A stretch of DNA of 39,735 nucleotides from the NCBI GenBank assembly GCA_022828145.1, contig JAJEJA010000067.1, forward strand, positions 1 through 39,735, given 5' to 3'. Below are positions 18,701 to 27,322 of this stretch, piece by piece; positions within the stretch are counted from its first letter, which is position 1, and every line of letters starts with the position of its first letter. The notes below the pieces were generated by a model. That model made no database searches and was not told the origin of the DNA. It saw only the letters and a program-made list of their open reading frames with translations. This DNA is from Candidatus Poribacteria bacterium. Its GTDB lineage: Bacteria; Poribacteria; WGA-4E; WGA-3G. Position numbers and translations under genes: made by a program.

Positions 18701-21700
18701 ACAATTCTTACACGGTAAATATGGGGCAATTGCATCTCTTTCCGCAACACGCCTAACTTACGCACCAGCAAACGCAGAATTTGATACCGACCTCTTTACC
18801 ACGATGTTTGAGCATGAACCTTTTGAACAGAAACAGGGGATCTCCGCCAATTCATCAGCCTGGGCTGCAACACCGGCAACACTCGGTAAAATCGTCACTG
18901 AAGCCAAAATAAGATTTCTCACCCGGATCAGTAATGAGCAATGGGTACCCGGAGCTGAACAGTATACGCTCTTCGGAGACCCAGCAACCCAACTTGCACT
19001 GCCTACACTTGACCTAAAAGTTAAACTGGAAGAAGTTGCACTCAACCCAAGCAAACAGATCGTTATTCTAAACAATGAAGCTGGAATTCATGATGTAGAC
19101 GGAACATGGTGGAAGGCAGAAGAATTTAGCACAGAAAACCTCATCGCCTCCGCTATTTTCTATAATGATTTTGATGAAAATATAGAAAATGACTTTACAG
19201 CACAAACATCAGGTAAAATTTGGAAAGGAGAATATGGGACAATTCGCATGAATATTCCATCCAAAGCCTTGCCCGGGAGAGGGGTCGTCAGCTTGTTCGC
19301 TGATGATGGAAAACGGGCAGCAGTCGGTGGTACAGTATTCTGGGTTGATACACCTATTATAGAGAATGTACGGGAAATATTAGATTCCGTAGATACCCAT
19401 ACCTTCAACATCCAAACGCTTGTTTATGATGACTTAGGAGGCAACGGTATCCGTTCGGTTGAGGTAGAATGGGATGATACCTTTAATTATAGAGACGTAT
19501 GGAACCCTATGATCAAAATTGACCCACCTTCAGGCACAAGCCAGTTTCGACCTGGAGGACAGTGGTACGAACTTAAAGACCCTATTCCACTGCCACGAGG
19601 TGGATATAAAATCCGTTACAGAATCGAAGTTACAGATATCAACGGATTTAAGTCTGAATACCCAGGACCAAACAAACGAATTGAAGTTAGAGCCCCACAA
19701 GGACCCAATCTAAAGATTGCTGCAGATGGAAGCACACGTTATCCAATTCAATATACCTACAATGATAAGACAAAGGAATATGCTATAATCGCCGAACTGG
19801 TTAATAACGGGGGCAGAACAGTAAAGACCGGTTTTGATGTGATCTTTGCTGAAGGTAACCCTGACATTGACGGTGATTTCATAGTTGACAGCAATGGCAA
19901 CAATGATGCAAAAATCATAGGTACTATCACACTCCAACCAGACGATTGGGAGGAAGGTGAAACAGTTTTACAGAAAACAGTGGTAAGACTCACATTGCCC
20001 GAAAACCTTGCCACAGGGGTTCATGAGATATTTGTTATGCTTGACCCTGAGGTAGACACAAGCACAAAAGACATCATCGGGAGTGTGATTGAATACAACG
20101 AGCGGGATAACAAAAGCCGTTTTACGTTCGTTGTCAATGAATACTTCTACAATCCATCACAACCTTTGACAGCGCATAGTCTTGATCGAGTGTTCAATCT
20201 CGATTTTCCCGCTGCAGCAGCAGCAACAGAAGGTGAACTAATTCCACTGAACGTCTCTTCAAGCGCGCCATATTCCATCACACAACCCTCCTTAAGTTTC
20301 GCTACGATTCCACAGGTCGCCGCACTTCGACGAGGAGTCATCCGAACAGGAGAGGAACGATTACAACAATACGATGTCTCTATACAAAAACCGGATTTTG
20401 TGCTTCAGAAACCCGTAACCCTCAAACTACGATTTGATATCAGCAGCTTAGAAGACATCGTCCGAGAAAATACGCCATGGCACGATGGCAGTAGAGACTT
20501 TCAAGGTGCATTAATTGATGAAGCAGAAAAACTTGGCATTTACGCATGGAATAAAGAATACGAAAAATGGAGACGACTACCATCCCAAGTGGCTTATACC
20601 ACCGGAGATGAGAAACCCACACTTGACACGGAAGGACCTATCTTTGAACTGGAAAACTATGTCACACCTATACAGACCGATAATGGAAATAAACAACCGC
20701 TGCCAATTGAAAATGTAAAAATTAGTCCAGAACTAACACCCGCAGGGACATGGGTTATCCTTTTCTTAGACCCTACGCATTTCGAAGTCTACTTGAAAGA
20801 AAAAGAACACATCCTATATGAAAAATTTGACACCGCAGGACAACTTGATATCCCATATCGTATTGAAAACTACGGGATGGAATTCACGATTACAGAAAAT
20901 TGGAGCGTTCCACCGGAACTAAATGACGGCTCTCCGATTGTACCGTTTGAATTCGCCGATATACTCGTAATTGAAACCGATTATGCAGCAGGTGCGGCTA
21001 TCTTGAAAAAGGCACGAAACAAAAATGCAGGAAACGGTACAGCAACTGTTGAGGTAAAACTCGGTACAAGAGAACAGTTTGCAGTAGGCGACTGGTTCAT
21101 CTTTTTTACATCGGAAACCCATTTTGAACTCAGAGATAGAACAGGGGAACCCCTCTATCTACCAAATGACGTTCTCATTGACGGGAGAGTCAACGAAATA
21201 CAGTTTCTAAACCACCTTGGTATAGAGATACTTGTTAAAGCAGGGTCCGAACCATTTGAATTTGGTGATAAGATTAAATTCAGCACCGCGCAAGTTGGAA
21301 CAATTACAGCAGAAACCACCGAACTCACACCTTTTACGCTCATTACCAACGAGGATAACACAGAACCAGATTTCGAACTATGGATCGACGGTGTCAAACC
21401 ACAGAAAGGAAGTGTCATTGCACCGAGACCTTACATCTCAATTCTGCTTGAGGATGAAAATGGTGTTGACCTTGATACGCTTGTTATCCGAAAAGGCGAT
21501 AACGGCAAACCGCTTGAACCTATCTCTGAATATATCTTGCGAAATCCTAAAGATGTCAATACGGTTCCAATTGACTATAAACCGATCCTATTTCCCGGTG
21601 AATATGCTTATGAAATAGAAGCACGTGATTTTAATGGAAATGCTATCGGAGGAAAAGCAGCGAAAATACAGACACAATTTCTCGTGACAGAAATGCCCGA

Positions 21701-22427
21701 TATTATACCACCTGTTATTGAGATAATAGTAAATGATGAAATGCTTATCGGAACGGAATCAAATGCTGATTCTCTCGGTGAGTTGCCAGTTGATAGGATT
21801 GGCATTGGCAAAAATCGTATCACACAGCAACCGAAATGCGAAATCCGTGTTACTGATGAAACTGCACTGGATATTTCCCTACTTAACATCACCTTCAACA
21901 AGATTATGACAGATGATGCCGAAGGGGATGTCACACAACGTTATCGCGAATTTGCCAGTACCATATTTAAAGGGGCTGAATGGGAATATGATAATACTAA
22001 CCCTGGAGAAGCAAACTTCAGTTTTGACCCCGACCTACCAAACGGTACATATCGTCTGCAGGTAACCGCAGCAGACACAAGCGAAAACATGACCCAGATT
22101 GAAGCAGATTTCACGCTTGATGAAACAGTCGGATTCCAAAACCAAGTCTTTAACGTGCCGAATCCTGTTACAAATGGCAAAACCGATTTCATCTATCAAC
22201 TAACGCAACCACCAGACAAAGTGACTATCAAAATATATACGGTGAGCGGCAGACTCATCCGTACGATAGTTGATGATAGTGCAAAACGAGGGAACAATGA
22301 AACCTTCTGGGACCTAAAAGATGAGACAGGTACCAGATGTGCAAACGGCGTATATCTCTATCGGGTGATCGCTCACACGGGAAATAACAGGGTGGAAAAG
22401 ATAGGCAAACTCGCTATATTACGGTAG
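15738..22427 (+). CDS. Giant exported C25 (gingipain-family) cysteine protease with FlgD-like C-terminal domain
   Basis: This 2229-residue protein starts with a hydrophobic signal-type segment. Its core is a caspase-fold C25 peptidase: DYIVITHSAFLERIQPL, VLLVGDAHHDY, then the catalytic histidine His937 in MEYAGHGGN and cysteine Cys970 in STTCLNGEF. An N-terminal beta-rich region (about 60-330, including KIPITENNMYRI) resembles the prodomain region of C25/PorU-like proteins. Ig-like and adhesion-type beta domains follow the protease. Two tandem copies of a roughly 110-residue module lie at about 1665-1770 and 1780-1875. The last 90 residues (IKIYTVSGRLIRTI, NGVYLYRVIA) are a FlgD-like/type IX-type sorting tail. 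It starts two bases after pdxA. A role in surface proteolysis or as a secretion-system sortase is inferred. Confidence 0.88.
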   Translation: MILSKIKGLICRMFLFSLLIGIIPVEIDIEGIYNANNAFARIEQQEQQRQQQDHRFFQRNAYLKSNSPIEIIKSEPHFLLLRFRLTHLNIELVNSELARTHQLNGQSATKIQFAGSSWTTESGKPKLPVYSVQIGLPAASSVTTTIIDKQSSFKTLETPPLTNQEIDPSPEFNNGSNGTDVQDKTKHADTLASSSSSILYPSKLVEVLPIGFVRSQRIGILHINPVQYNSTTRQIKVTDDITFRIDFFGSVQYNSTAASTSLPLYSLDSSVYENMFRSILINNKQAAQWRHNHWQRQMRSGHSSNIGPMAPAAPLITPRRRFKIPITENNMYRINHTRLVASDIEPASIDFDSIRIETGGNQQGFYIFDIDNDETFDPEDKIVFYARGLVGNKFTNTNYYWFSFVPKGAVEDVDEGVNENTYRIGTRSTSPVSSNVIPPKAFLTKKRFEEENFYDPLDGRDVRSELADHYFWTAFRGGADSNLKRKQFPVQLPGAINRHDTEEDATVRIKLQGSSRRSNVLHRAVIIFNNDQLGDEETWRRQGNPLVIRDIPQAKIDHSNVNYLLIVANDTNDTPEGSYDFYLDWYEFEYWHTFRAIDNRLEFNSKTDPDTIGTTQFNVSGFSNDSIDVYAISLQAGIKQKLVDGLISGSANNYQIKFQDEVKSHTNYYFAIANNAYKPVSNLTEIPQSSLRNDATQTDYIVITHSAFLERIQPLVAFRRSQGLTVRVVDIDEIYNEYSHGRFNPFAIRTFLRDAYHSWQPPAPTYVLLVGDAHHDYKRVIVERYKRDPNFNRVYDLYPNFVPTYHGWAPESGETAMDQRFVNIVGSDSLPDMFIGRLSVQTTQELDVIVQKIINYEQKPIIGPWQATLTQIADNEVDNPSDIGFELSRDELIKDIIPLGYRTKQIYLRKIERADTARGYILNAFKDGTIVMEYAGHGGNQTWADEGIFHINDIDKLRNNRLPFVISTTCLNGEFDKPQQYGKHSLSEQFLHGKYGAIASLSATRLTYAPANAEFDTDLFTTMFEHEPFEQKQGISANSSAWAATPATLGKIVTEAKIRFLTRISNEQWVPGAEQYTLFGDPATQLALPTLDLKVKLEEVALNPSKQIVILNNEAGIHDVDGTWWKAEEFSTENLIASAIFYNDFDENIENDFTAQTSGKIWKGEYGTIRMNIPSKALPGRGVVSLFADDGKRAAVGGTVFWVDTPIIENVREILDSVDTHTFNIQTLVYDDLGGNGIRSVEVEWDDTFNYRDVWNPMIKIDPPSGTSQFRPGGQWYELKDPIPLPRGGYKIRYRIEVTDINGFKSEYPGPNKRIEVRAPQGPNLKIAADGSTRYPIQYTYNDKTKEYAIIAELVNNGGRTVKTGFDVIFAEGNPDIDGDFIVDSNGNNDAKIIGTITLQPDDWEEGETVLQKTVVRLTLPENLATGVHEIFVMLDPEVDTSTKDIIGSVIEYNERDNKSRFTFVVNEYFYNPSQPLTAHSLDRVFNLDFPAAAAATEGELIPLNVSSSAPYSITQPSLSFATIPQVAALRRGVIRTGEERLQQYDVSIQKPDFVLQKPVTLKLRFDISSLEDIVRENTPWHDGSRDFQGALIDEAEKLGIYAWNKEYEKWRRLPSQVAYTTGDEKPTLDTEGPIFELENYVTPIQTDNGNKQPLPIENVKISPELTPAGTWVILFLDPTHFEVYLKEKEHILYEKFDTAGQLDIPYRIENYGMEFTITENWSVPPELNDGSPIVPFEFADILVIETDYAAGAAILKKARNKNAGNGTATVEVKLGTREQFAVGDWFIFFTSETHFELRDRTGEPLYLPNDVLIDGRVNEIQFLNHLGIEILVKAGSEPFEFGDKIKFSTAQVGTITAETTELTPFTLITNEDNTEPDFELWIDGVKPQKGSVIAPRPYISILLEDENGVDLDTLVIRKGDNGKPLEPISEYILRNPKDVNTVPIDYKPILFPGEYAYEIEARDFNGNAIGGKAAKIQTQFLVTEMPDIIPPVIEIIVNDEMLIGTESNADSLGELPVDRIGIGKNRITQQPKCEIRVTDETALDISLLNITFNKIMTDDAEGDVTQRYREFASTIFKGAEWEYDNTNPGEANFSFDPDLPNGTYRLQVTAADTSENMTQIEADFTLDETVGFQNQVFNVPNPVTNGKTDFIYQLTQPPDKVTIKIYTVSGRLIRTIVDDSAKRGNNETFWDLKDETGTRCANGVYLYRVIAHTGNNRVEKIGKLAILR

Positions 22428-22456
22428 ACCAGGATTTATGTGTAAATTGTCCGAAC

Positions 22457-23506
22457 CTATTTATTAACACCGTATACTGCTTTTATATCTCCCCACTGCG
22501 TGGGTACCTTTCCCTGTGGCGATACGGTTAGTGGTCCCTCAATCCAATCAGGTTCTACGTCGTGATACCGGTATGTTGTTAATCGCTTCAGATTTCGAGA
22601 TGTGATTTCATACCGATAGACATCATGGTATCTATCTTTGTCTGGTACATCCAATCGTCCTGCAGAAAAAAGGATAGCACGACCATCATCCATCCAACAC
22701 GCACCGGAAGCGACCCATCTTCCACCGATACGTTTATTGATATCGATCTCTGTTCTTCTTCCGTTTCCACTTTGAATTACAAAAAACTTCTCTCGTTCAT
22801 CCTGGAACCCTCTTGTTTCAATAAACAGAATCTGTTTTCCATCTGGTGCCCAATTAGGATAAGATCTAAAAAGTGATGGCTCCGTTACAAGTGGCTCTGG
22901 AAGGAAAGGTTTTTGATTTTTTCCATCTGCGGACATGACCCAGATAGTTTTGTGTGAAAGCCCAGGCTTACTCACGAATCTCCCAAAAGCAATTTTTGTT
23001 CCATCCGGTGACCAATGGGGTGAGTGTGAACCGGTCTCTTCTTCAATTCCTGTTAACTGTGTAATATTTTGTGTTTGCATATCCATTACATGAATCTCAA
23101 CACGCCCACTGCGATTGCTTTTAAATGCCAGGTAACGTCCATCTGGGGACCATGCAGGTGATCCATTTTTTGTGCCTTCGTTGCTGTAGGTCAACTGCTG
23201 TTGATTAGTACCATCTGCGTTCATAATAAACAGTTGGTATCTTTGAGCATCTTTCTCAAGACTTCTCTCAAAGGCAATTTGTGTTCCATCTCCAGACCAA
23301 CACGGACATCGATCCTTCCCGTCGGTTATTTTGTGTCTATCGCTACCATCATCGTTCATCACATAAATTCCCCCAGCTGAAGCAAAAACAATTTTTGCTT
23401 CAGCGTTATTTTGAATAGACAACGCAATGAGACAGTATAGAATCAGACCAGTTACTACTTTTGAGATTATGAATGTGTATGTACATTTTAAGAGATTATA
23501 CGTCAT
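22457..23506 (-). CDS. Exported TolB-like beta-propeller protein (PD40 repeats)
   Basis: A 349-residue protein with an N-terminal membrane or signal segment (about 12-37, hydrophobic, ending NNAEA). At least five WD40/PD40 propeller blades of the TolB type follow: CWSGDGTQIAFER, AWSPDGRYLAFKS, HWSPDGTKIAFGR, NWAPDGKQILFIE and CWMDDGRAILFSA. An AAGGAG site precedes the ATG. It lacks the N-terminal domain of true TolB, so it is a stand-alone propeller probably acting in the periplasm or at the surface. Its C-terminus (GKVPTQWGDIK) resembles the end of the LamG protein at 32545-33363, which may be a shared tail signal. It converges with the C25 protease gene with a 29-base gap. Confidence 0.85.
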   Translation of the reverse strand: MTYNLLKCTYTFIISKVVTGLILYCLIALSIQNNAEAKIVFASAGGIYVMNDDGSDRHKITDGKDRCPCWSGDGTQIAFERSLEKDAQRYQLFIMNADGTNQQQLTYSNEGTKNGSPAWSPDGRYLAFKSNRSGRVEIHVMDMQTQNITQLTGIEEETGSHSPHWSPDGTKIAFGRFVSKPGLSHKTIWVMSADGKNQKPFLPEPLVTEPSLFRSYPNWAPDGKQILFIETRGFQDEREKFFVIQSGNGRRTEIDINKRIGGRWVASGACWMDDGRAILFSAGRLDVPDKDRYHDVYRYEITSRNLKRLTTYRYHDVEPDWIEGPLTVSPQGKVPTQWGDIKAVYGVNK

Positions 23507-23557
23507 GGTTACTCCTTAGTTTTCGCGATTAGAATATTTCTAATAGGCGTATTTGGC

Positions 23558-23581
23558 GAGTGCGCGGAGTGCCGCGCACTC
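23558..23581. repeat. Perfect 10-bp hairpin GAGTGCGCGG/CCGCGCACTC
   Basis: A GC-rich stem of 10 perfect base pairs with the loop AGTG, in otherwise AT-rich DNA between two minus-strand genes. It lies 58 bases after the end of the 23639-24226 gene. No T-run follows on the minus strand, so it is either a weak terminator or a repeat insertion. Its AGTGC words resemble those of the hairpins at 7714-7782. Confidence 0.6.
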
Positions 23582-23638
23582 ACAGAAAGAAGTAGGATGT
23601 TTTATAATATGATACATCCGTATTCAGTTAGAATAAAT

Positions 23639-24226
23639 TTACCAATCATCTATACCTAAATCCTCTTCTTGATGGTCGAAATTCTCAAGTATGGCTTTAA
23701 CTCTCCATTCATCATCCTCACGTGCCCCTTCACCATCAACGTTAAATAAGGCAAGGATGACAGACTCTGCTTCAAGGGTGTATTCACCCCAGTCCTCATC
23801 TGAAAGGTCAAAATCAATGTGCACGTGGTCCTTCCACCAGTAACCAGGAAGGTCATCGGGATCATTAGACCAGTATGAATCTAAAAAACCATCATAATGT
23901 CGCGTATCACTTTTCTCAAACACGGTAAATCCATTTCCCTTACGCCAAATCTCACTCTTAAAGTCACAGTAGAAACGAACTCCTTTTAGTTTATTCGGCC
24001 ATTCTGGTAGTCCACCTGAATAATTACAGATATATGCAGAATGCAAACCCGTTGCCATCGGGAATTTGTAATGCGCCCAGGCCTGAGATCTCCCGTAGAC
24101 AAATCCAAGGTCGGTACCATAACCTTTATAACTTACTTTTCTAATATTGTAACATTGCTGCTGAATCCTTGTATGAATGCCCCTTAAGTTTGCTGTATTA
24201 TTGCGAAAATTTACTGGTTCCGACAT
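23639..24226 (-). CDS. Unrecognised 195-residue protein, Trp/Tyr/Asp-rich
   Basis: I do not recognise this protein. It has no signal peptide or transmembrane segment. It is rich in aromatic and acidic residues, with segments such as GYWWKDHVHIDFDLSD and a very acidic C-terminus (EEDLGIDDW). This suggests a soluble, largely beta-structured protein; the alternating pattern at about 100-150 could be a jellyroll or lipocalin-like fold, which is only a guess. The start ATG has a weak ribosome binding site. It is on the same strand as the NIPSNAP gene upstream (71 bases) and the TolB-like gene downstream. Confidence 0.65.
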   Translation of the reverse strand: MSEPVNFRNNTANLRGIHTRIQQQCYNIRKVSYKGYGTDLGFVYGRSQAWAHYKFPMATGLHSAYICNYSGGLPEWPNKLKGVRFYCDFKSEIWRKGNGFTVFEKSDTRHYDGFLDSYWSNDPDDLPGYWWKDHVHIDFDLSDEDWGEYTLEAESVILALFNVDGEGAREDDEWRVKAILENFDHQEEDLGIDDW

Positions 24227-24297
24227 CTTATTGTAAATACGTAATAGCGTGAAAACTAAATAACTTCCGTAACCCAGGAAAATGATGTTTAATCCAG

Positions 24298-24627
24298 CTA
24301 CTGCAACGGTGAATAATCGGTAGGTTCCAGAATCTTATTACTCACAACGTTGACCAACGGACCCCCGACTTCTGTCAATCGTTTCGCTGCTTGCCATTCT
24401 GGATCTGATATAAAAGCATCCCAAGCACGTTGATAGTGTCCCATATCTTCAAATGCGAGGAGGTAAACCAACTCTGTTGTCGTTGCTTCGCCGATAGATG
24501 TCTCCCAAAACCCGATGACCTTCATATTATACTTCTCAAATAAAGGTAGTGTAATATTTGCAAACCGATCATTGATATTCTTCATCTTCCCCGGTACTAC
24601 CTGATATGTTCTTAATTCGTAGACCAT
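24298..24627 (-). CDS. NIPSNAP family protein
   Basis: A 109-residue ferredoxin-like alpha/beta-barrel protein of the NIPSNAP family, starting MVYELRTYQVVPGKM and continuing with FWETSIG and ELVYLLAFEDM. The segment AWDAFISDPEWQAA is also family-typical. The biochemical role of bacterial NIPSNAP proteins is generally unknown; they are often found near catabolic genes. AAGGAG lies five bases ahead of the ATG. It is 40 bases downstream of the RraA-like gene on the same strand, so the two are probably co-transcribed and may share a catabolic pathway. Confidence 0.88.
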   Translation of the reverse strand: MVYELRTYQVVPGKMKNINDRFANITLPLFEKYNMKVIGFWETSIGEATTTELVYLLAFEDMGHYQRAWDAFISDPEWQAAKRLTEVGGPLVNVVSNKILEPTDYSPLQ

Positions 24628-24667
24628 GTTTTCTCCTTAAGGGTAGTATGCTTAGTTATATTTGCCA

Positions 24668-25351
24668 TCACAAAATCCCAAATTCATCATAAACTTCACG
24701 CAACGTAGCACCTTCCCGAAGGGCATCACGCGTTCGGTTTTCTGCACTCACCTTTTCCAGTGCAGCTTCAATCACTTGCGTTTCCACCGATTGTGGAATA
24801 ACCACAACACCATCAGCATCCCCGAACACAATATCACCAGGGTTCACCGTGACACCGCCACATTCTATCGGGACGTTATATGCCACTACTTCACCACGTC
24901 CGTTGGAGTCCACAGGTGTTATGCCTGTTGTAAATATAGGAAATTGCATCTGCATGATCTTGCGAACATCTCTGATAAATCCTTCAATCACAGCACCGCG
25001 TGCCCCGCGTGCACGTGCAGCAGTTGACAGAAGTTCTCCCCAGAAACAGATTCGGGTGCTACCGTCCGTAGAACAGACAAGGACATCGTCCTGTTTCAAA
25101 CTATCCACTGCTGTTATCTCCTGTTGATAAGGTTCATCAGGTATTTCATAGACATCAAGACACAGAACAGGCAGTGCACGACCAACAACGACTGTCTCAG
25201 GTAGTAACGGACGTATAGTATGTCGCATCGCTTGCTCACGGAAACCGACTGCATCTAACGCATCGGAAATCACAGCAGCATACAGAGACTCTTCCATCAT
25301 ATCAAAGAGTTCTGTATCGTTTTCCCATTCTCTTTTATCTTCGTTTTCCAT
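24668..25351 (-). CDS. RraA-like protein, probable HMG/CHA-type aldolase
   Basis: A 227-residue member of the RraA/dimethylmenaquinone-methyltransferase-like family, which includes class II pyruvate aldolases acting on 4-hydroxy-4-methyl-2-oxoglutarate and related acids. The hallmarks are GELLSTAARARGARGAVIEG, then RDVRKI (Arg and Asp of the active site) and GDIVFGDADGVVVIP. It lacks the features of a methyltransferase despite common annotations. The gene is preceded by a 151-bp MITE 28 bases upstream. It lies in a minus-strand run with a YjhG-type dehydratase and a lactonase-like protein, so a role in sugar-acid cleavage is plausible but inferred. RNase E regulation, as for E. coli RraA, is unlikely given the sequence and context. 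Confidence 0.85.
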   Translation of the reverse strand: MENEDKREWENDTELFDMMEESLYAAVISDALDAVGFREQAMRHTIRPLLPETVVVGRALPVLCLDVYEIPDEPYQQEITAVDSLKQDDVLVCSTDGSTRICFWGELLSTAARARGARGAVIEGFIRDVRKIMQMQFPIFTTGITPVDSNGRGEVVAYNVPIECGGVTVNPGDIVFGDADGVVVIPQSVETQVIEAALEKVSAENRTRDALREGATLREVYDEFGIL

Positions 25352-25379
25352 GCGAGTCTATCCTATTTCACTCCAGTTA

Positions 25380-25530
25380 ACGTGAGTTTGATAAATCAGA
25401 AGAAATAAATATGTAGGTTGGGTAGAGGCACGAAACCCAACATCTTGACCCATTATATAGCACTACCTGTTGGGTTTCGTTCCTCAACCCAACCTACAAT
25501 GAATATTGCATTTAATTATCAAACTCACGT
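25380..25530. mobile_element. MITE copy 1 (151 bp, TIR ACGTGAGTTTGATAA)
   Basis: Perfect 15-base terminal inverted repeats (ACGTGAGTTTGATAA and TTATCAAACTCACGT) bound a non-coding element. It is flanked by the direct repeat CAGTTA. Inside is a large imperfect palindrome built from GTAGGTTGGGTAGAG, CGAAACCCAACA and their complements, a motif widespread in bacterial intergenic repeats. It shares its layout and most of its sequence with 29365-29515, in the same orientation. It sits 28 bases upstream of the rraA-like start. Confidence 0.85.
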
Positions 25531-25547
25531 CAGTTAATTTTTTTGGG

Positions 25548-26075
25548 TTAATAATTCTCATAACCCACTTCTTTAAGACGTGCTGCCTTTTCGGCAACGC
25601 CATCACTCATTTTCTTTTTATACGCTTGTAGTTTCTCCTCTAATTCAGGAAATACAAGTGCAAGAATCTGCACAGCAAATATCCCGGCATTCCGTGCTCC
25701 ACCTGATCCGATTGCCATCGTTCCGACAGGGATACCGGGAGGCATCTGCACCGTTGCATATAAGGCATCAACGCCATTCAGTGGTCCCCCATCTATCGGC
25801 ACGCCGACAACAGGCAGAGTCGTATGTGCAGCGACAACACCTGCAAGATGTGCTGCCCGTCCCGCTCCTGCGATGATCACTTTACCACCATCTTCCTTGA
25901 ATTTTTCTGTCCACGTCAATGTGCGTTCAGGTGAACGGTGCGCCGAAGAGATTGTTATCTCATAAGGCACTTCAAAATCCTCTAAAACCTTCGCGGCTTC
26001 AGACATCTTTTCTAAATCTGAATCACTCCCCATCACGATGCCGACAAGGGGTGTCTTCTGTTCTTGTAGAGACAT
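25548..26075 (-). CDS. purE: N5-carboxyaminoimidazole ribonucleotide mutase PurE (class I)
   Basis: PurE converts N5-CAIR to CAIR in purine biosynthesis. The 175-residue protein has the phosphate-binding GSDSD at 16-20, then SAHRSPE and AGAGRAAHLAG. The family motifs GVPIDGGPLNGVDALYATVQMPPGIPVGTMAIG are complete, with the P-GIPVG loop typical of class I. No purK partner is adjacent; the neighbours are a MITE with an RraA-like gene and a VanZ/UlaG-like fusion. The ribosome binding site is weak (GAGG about 12 bases before the ATG). Confidence 0.95.
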   Translation of the reverse strand: MSLQEQKTPLVGIVMGSDSDLEKMSEAAKVLEDFEVPYEITISSAHRSPERTLTWTEKFKEDGGKVIIAGAGRAAHLAGVVAAHTTLPVVGVPIDGGPLNGVDALYATVQMPPGIPVGTMAIGSGGARNAGIFAVQILALVFPELEEKLQAYKKKMSDGVAEKAARLKEVGYENY

Positions 26076-26119
26076 ATTAGTATTTTACCTCAAAAGTAGT
26101 TAAAAATCGTTGAATGTGT

Positions 26120-27310
26120 CTATGGATAAATAATTTGCGAATTTCTCTCAATAATTAAAGGTTCAGGACCATCAGGTGGGAAGTTTGATGCCCATTCCTC
26201 CGGATCATAATCACGGGTAACAAAACATGACCGATGCGCTGGCACTACATGCTTCAACCCAATACGCATAGCCATTTTAACACATCCATCAAAGAATGGA
26301 AACTCCCCTTCAGTCGGATGATTCGTCAGGAAACCGACATCGGGTCTATGTGCTGCGACTGCTGAAATCAGATCATCATGTTCCGCGAAATTATTAATCG
26401 GATCCCCACTGAAGTAAAGGTTCACGCCATCACCAGAGATAACATACCCTAAATGCGTAACATCGGGATGACCGATATCGGCAGAAGGATCACCTTCTGG
26501 CGGTTTAGCATAAACGGCATGCACAGTGAGATTGTTGAGTGTCACAGATTCCCCTGCGGATATCTCCGAAACATTGTCATCAGCGACATCCGTTTCTGAT
26601 GAAATTTGACGAACACTCTCTTCCGGACCAATAAATCGTGTTGCAGTAGACGTTTCCCAAATTCTGCGTATAGATTCTGGACATGTATGGTCTCCGTGCG
26701 CGTGTGTTAATAACACAAAATCGGTCGGCAGTTCCGACTCATCAAGAGGCGGTTCAGTATGAATAAAACGGTCTGATGGTCGGTTCCGTGGGAAATAGGG
26801 ATCAATTTGAACAATTGTCCCATCAGAAGCTTTCAGCGCAAAACTGCTCTGCTCAAACCAATGCACTGCAATAGTACCTTTTAAAACATTCAAGTCAACA
26901 AGTGGATGCATTTTAATTCCTTTCTTTCTTTTTTTATAATAAAAATAGACTCCTAACACACCAGCAATCGAACCTATGACATCCGAAACCCAATCTGCAA
27001 CTGTAGCAAACCTGCCGGGGACATACATCTGATGGATTTCATCACTGGCGCCGTACAGAATAGAGATAAGTGCAGCTGTAACCCAAATCCATCTTGCCGG
27101 GTATTGTAGATTCTGGTAACTCGGTGAGGTATTAACAAATGCGATAGTCAACAAGACACTCAGGACACCGTATTCTATGAAATGGAGAAGTTTGTCAATG
27201 CCTATCCATTCAAACTTTGGCGGTGGGATGGGTGGCTGCTCCCAAGACGATACAATAAAGATGAGTGCCATGTAGAGTAAAGGGGGTATCCAATATTTCC
27301 ATTTCTTCAT
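26120..27310 (-). CDS. VanZ-like membrane protein fused to UlaG-like metallo-beta-lactamase-fold hydrolase
   Basis: The 396-residue frame joins two families. Residues 1-130 are VanZ-like, with about four transmembrane helices (IPPLLYMALIFIVSS, HFIEYGVLSVLLTIAF, the ASDEIHQ motif, VIGSIAGVLGVYFYY). From Met134 the protein is a metallo-beta-lactamase-fold enzyme of the UlaG/RbcP type: THAHGDHT metal site, then YFSGDP and PAHRSC. The junction is a basic KKRKKGIK stretch encoded by poly-A-rich DNA. An AAAGGAA site sits seven bases before Met134 (position 26911), so the hydrolase may be translated on its own (263 residues), or a frameshift in a homopolymer may have fused two genes. UlaG opens L-ascorbate-6-phosphate lactone; the substrate here is unknown. 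The neighbouring sugar-acid dehydratase suggests a lactone. Confidence 0.82.
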   Translation of the reverse strand: MKKWKYWIPPLLYMALIFIVSSWEQPPIPPPKFEWIGIDKLLHFIEYGVLSVLLTIAFVNTSPSYQNLQYPARWIWVTAALISILYGASDEIHQMYVPGRFATVADWVSDVIGSIAGVLGVYFYYKKRKKGIKMHPLVDLNVLKGTIAVHWFEQSSFALKASDGTIVQIDPYFPRNRPSDRFIHTEPPLDESELPTDFVLLTHAHGDHTCPESIRRIWETSTATRFIGPEESVRQISSETDVADDNVSEISAGESVTLNNLTVHAVYAKPPEGDPSADIGHPDVTHLGYVISGDGVNLYFSGDPINNFAEHDDLISAVAAHRPDVGFLTNHPTEGEFPFFDGCVKMAMRIGLKHVVPAHRSCFVTRDYDPEEWASNFPPDGPEPLIIERNSQIIYP

Positions 27311-27322
27311 GGCAGCTCCCAG

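Noticed and set aside
25380..25530. Intrinsic terminator of purE
   Set aside because: The strong inner hairpin could stop transcription, but exact terminal repeats, direct repeats and a second copy 4 kb away show it is a MITE.
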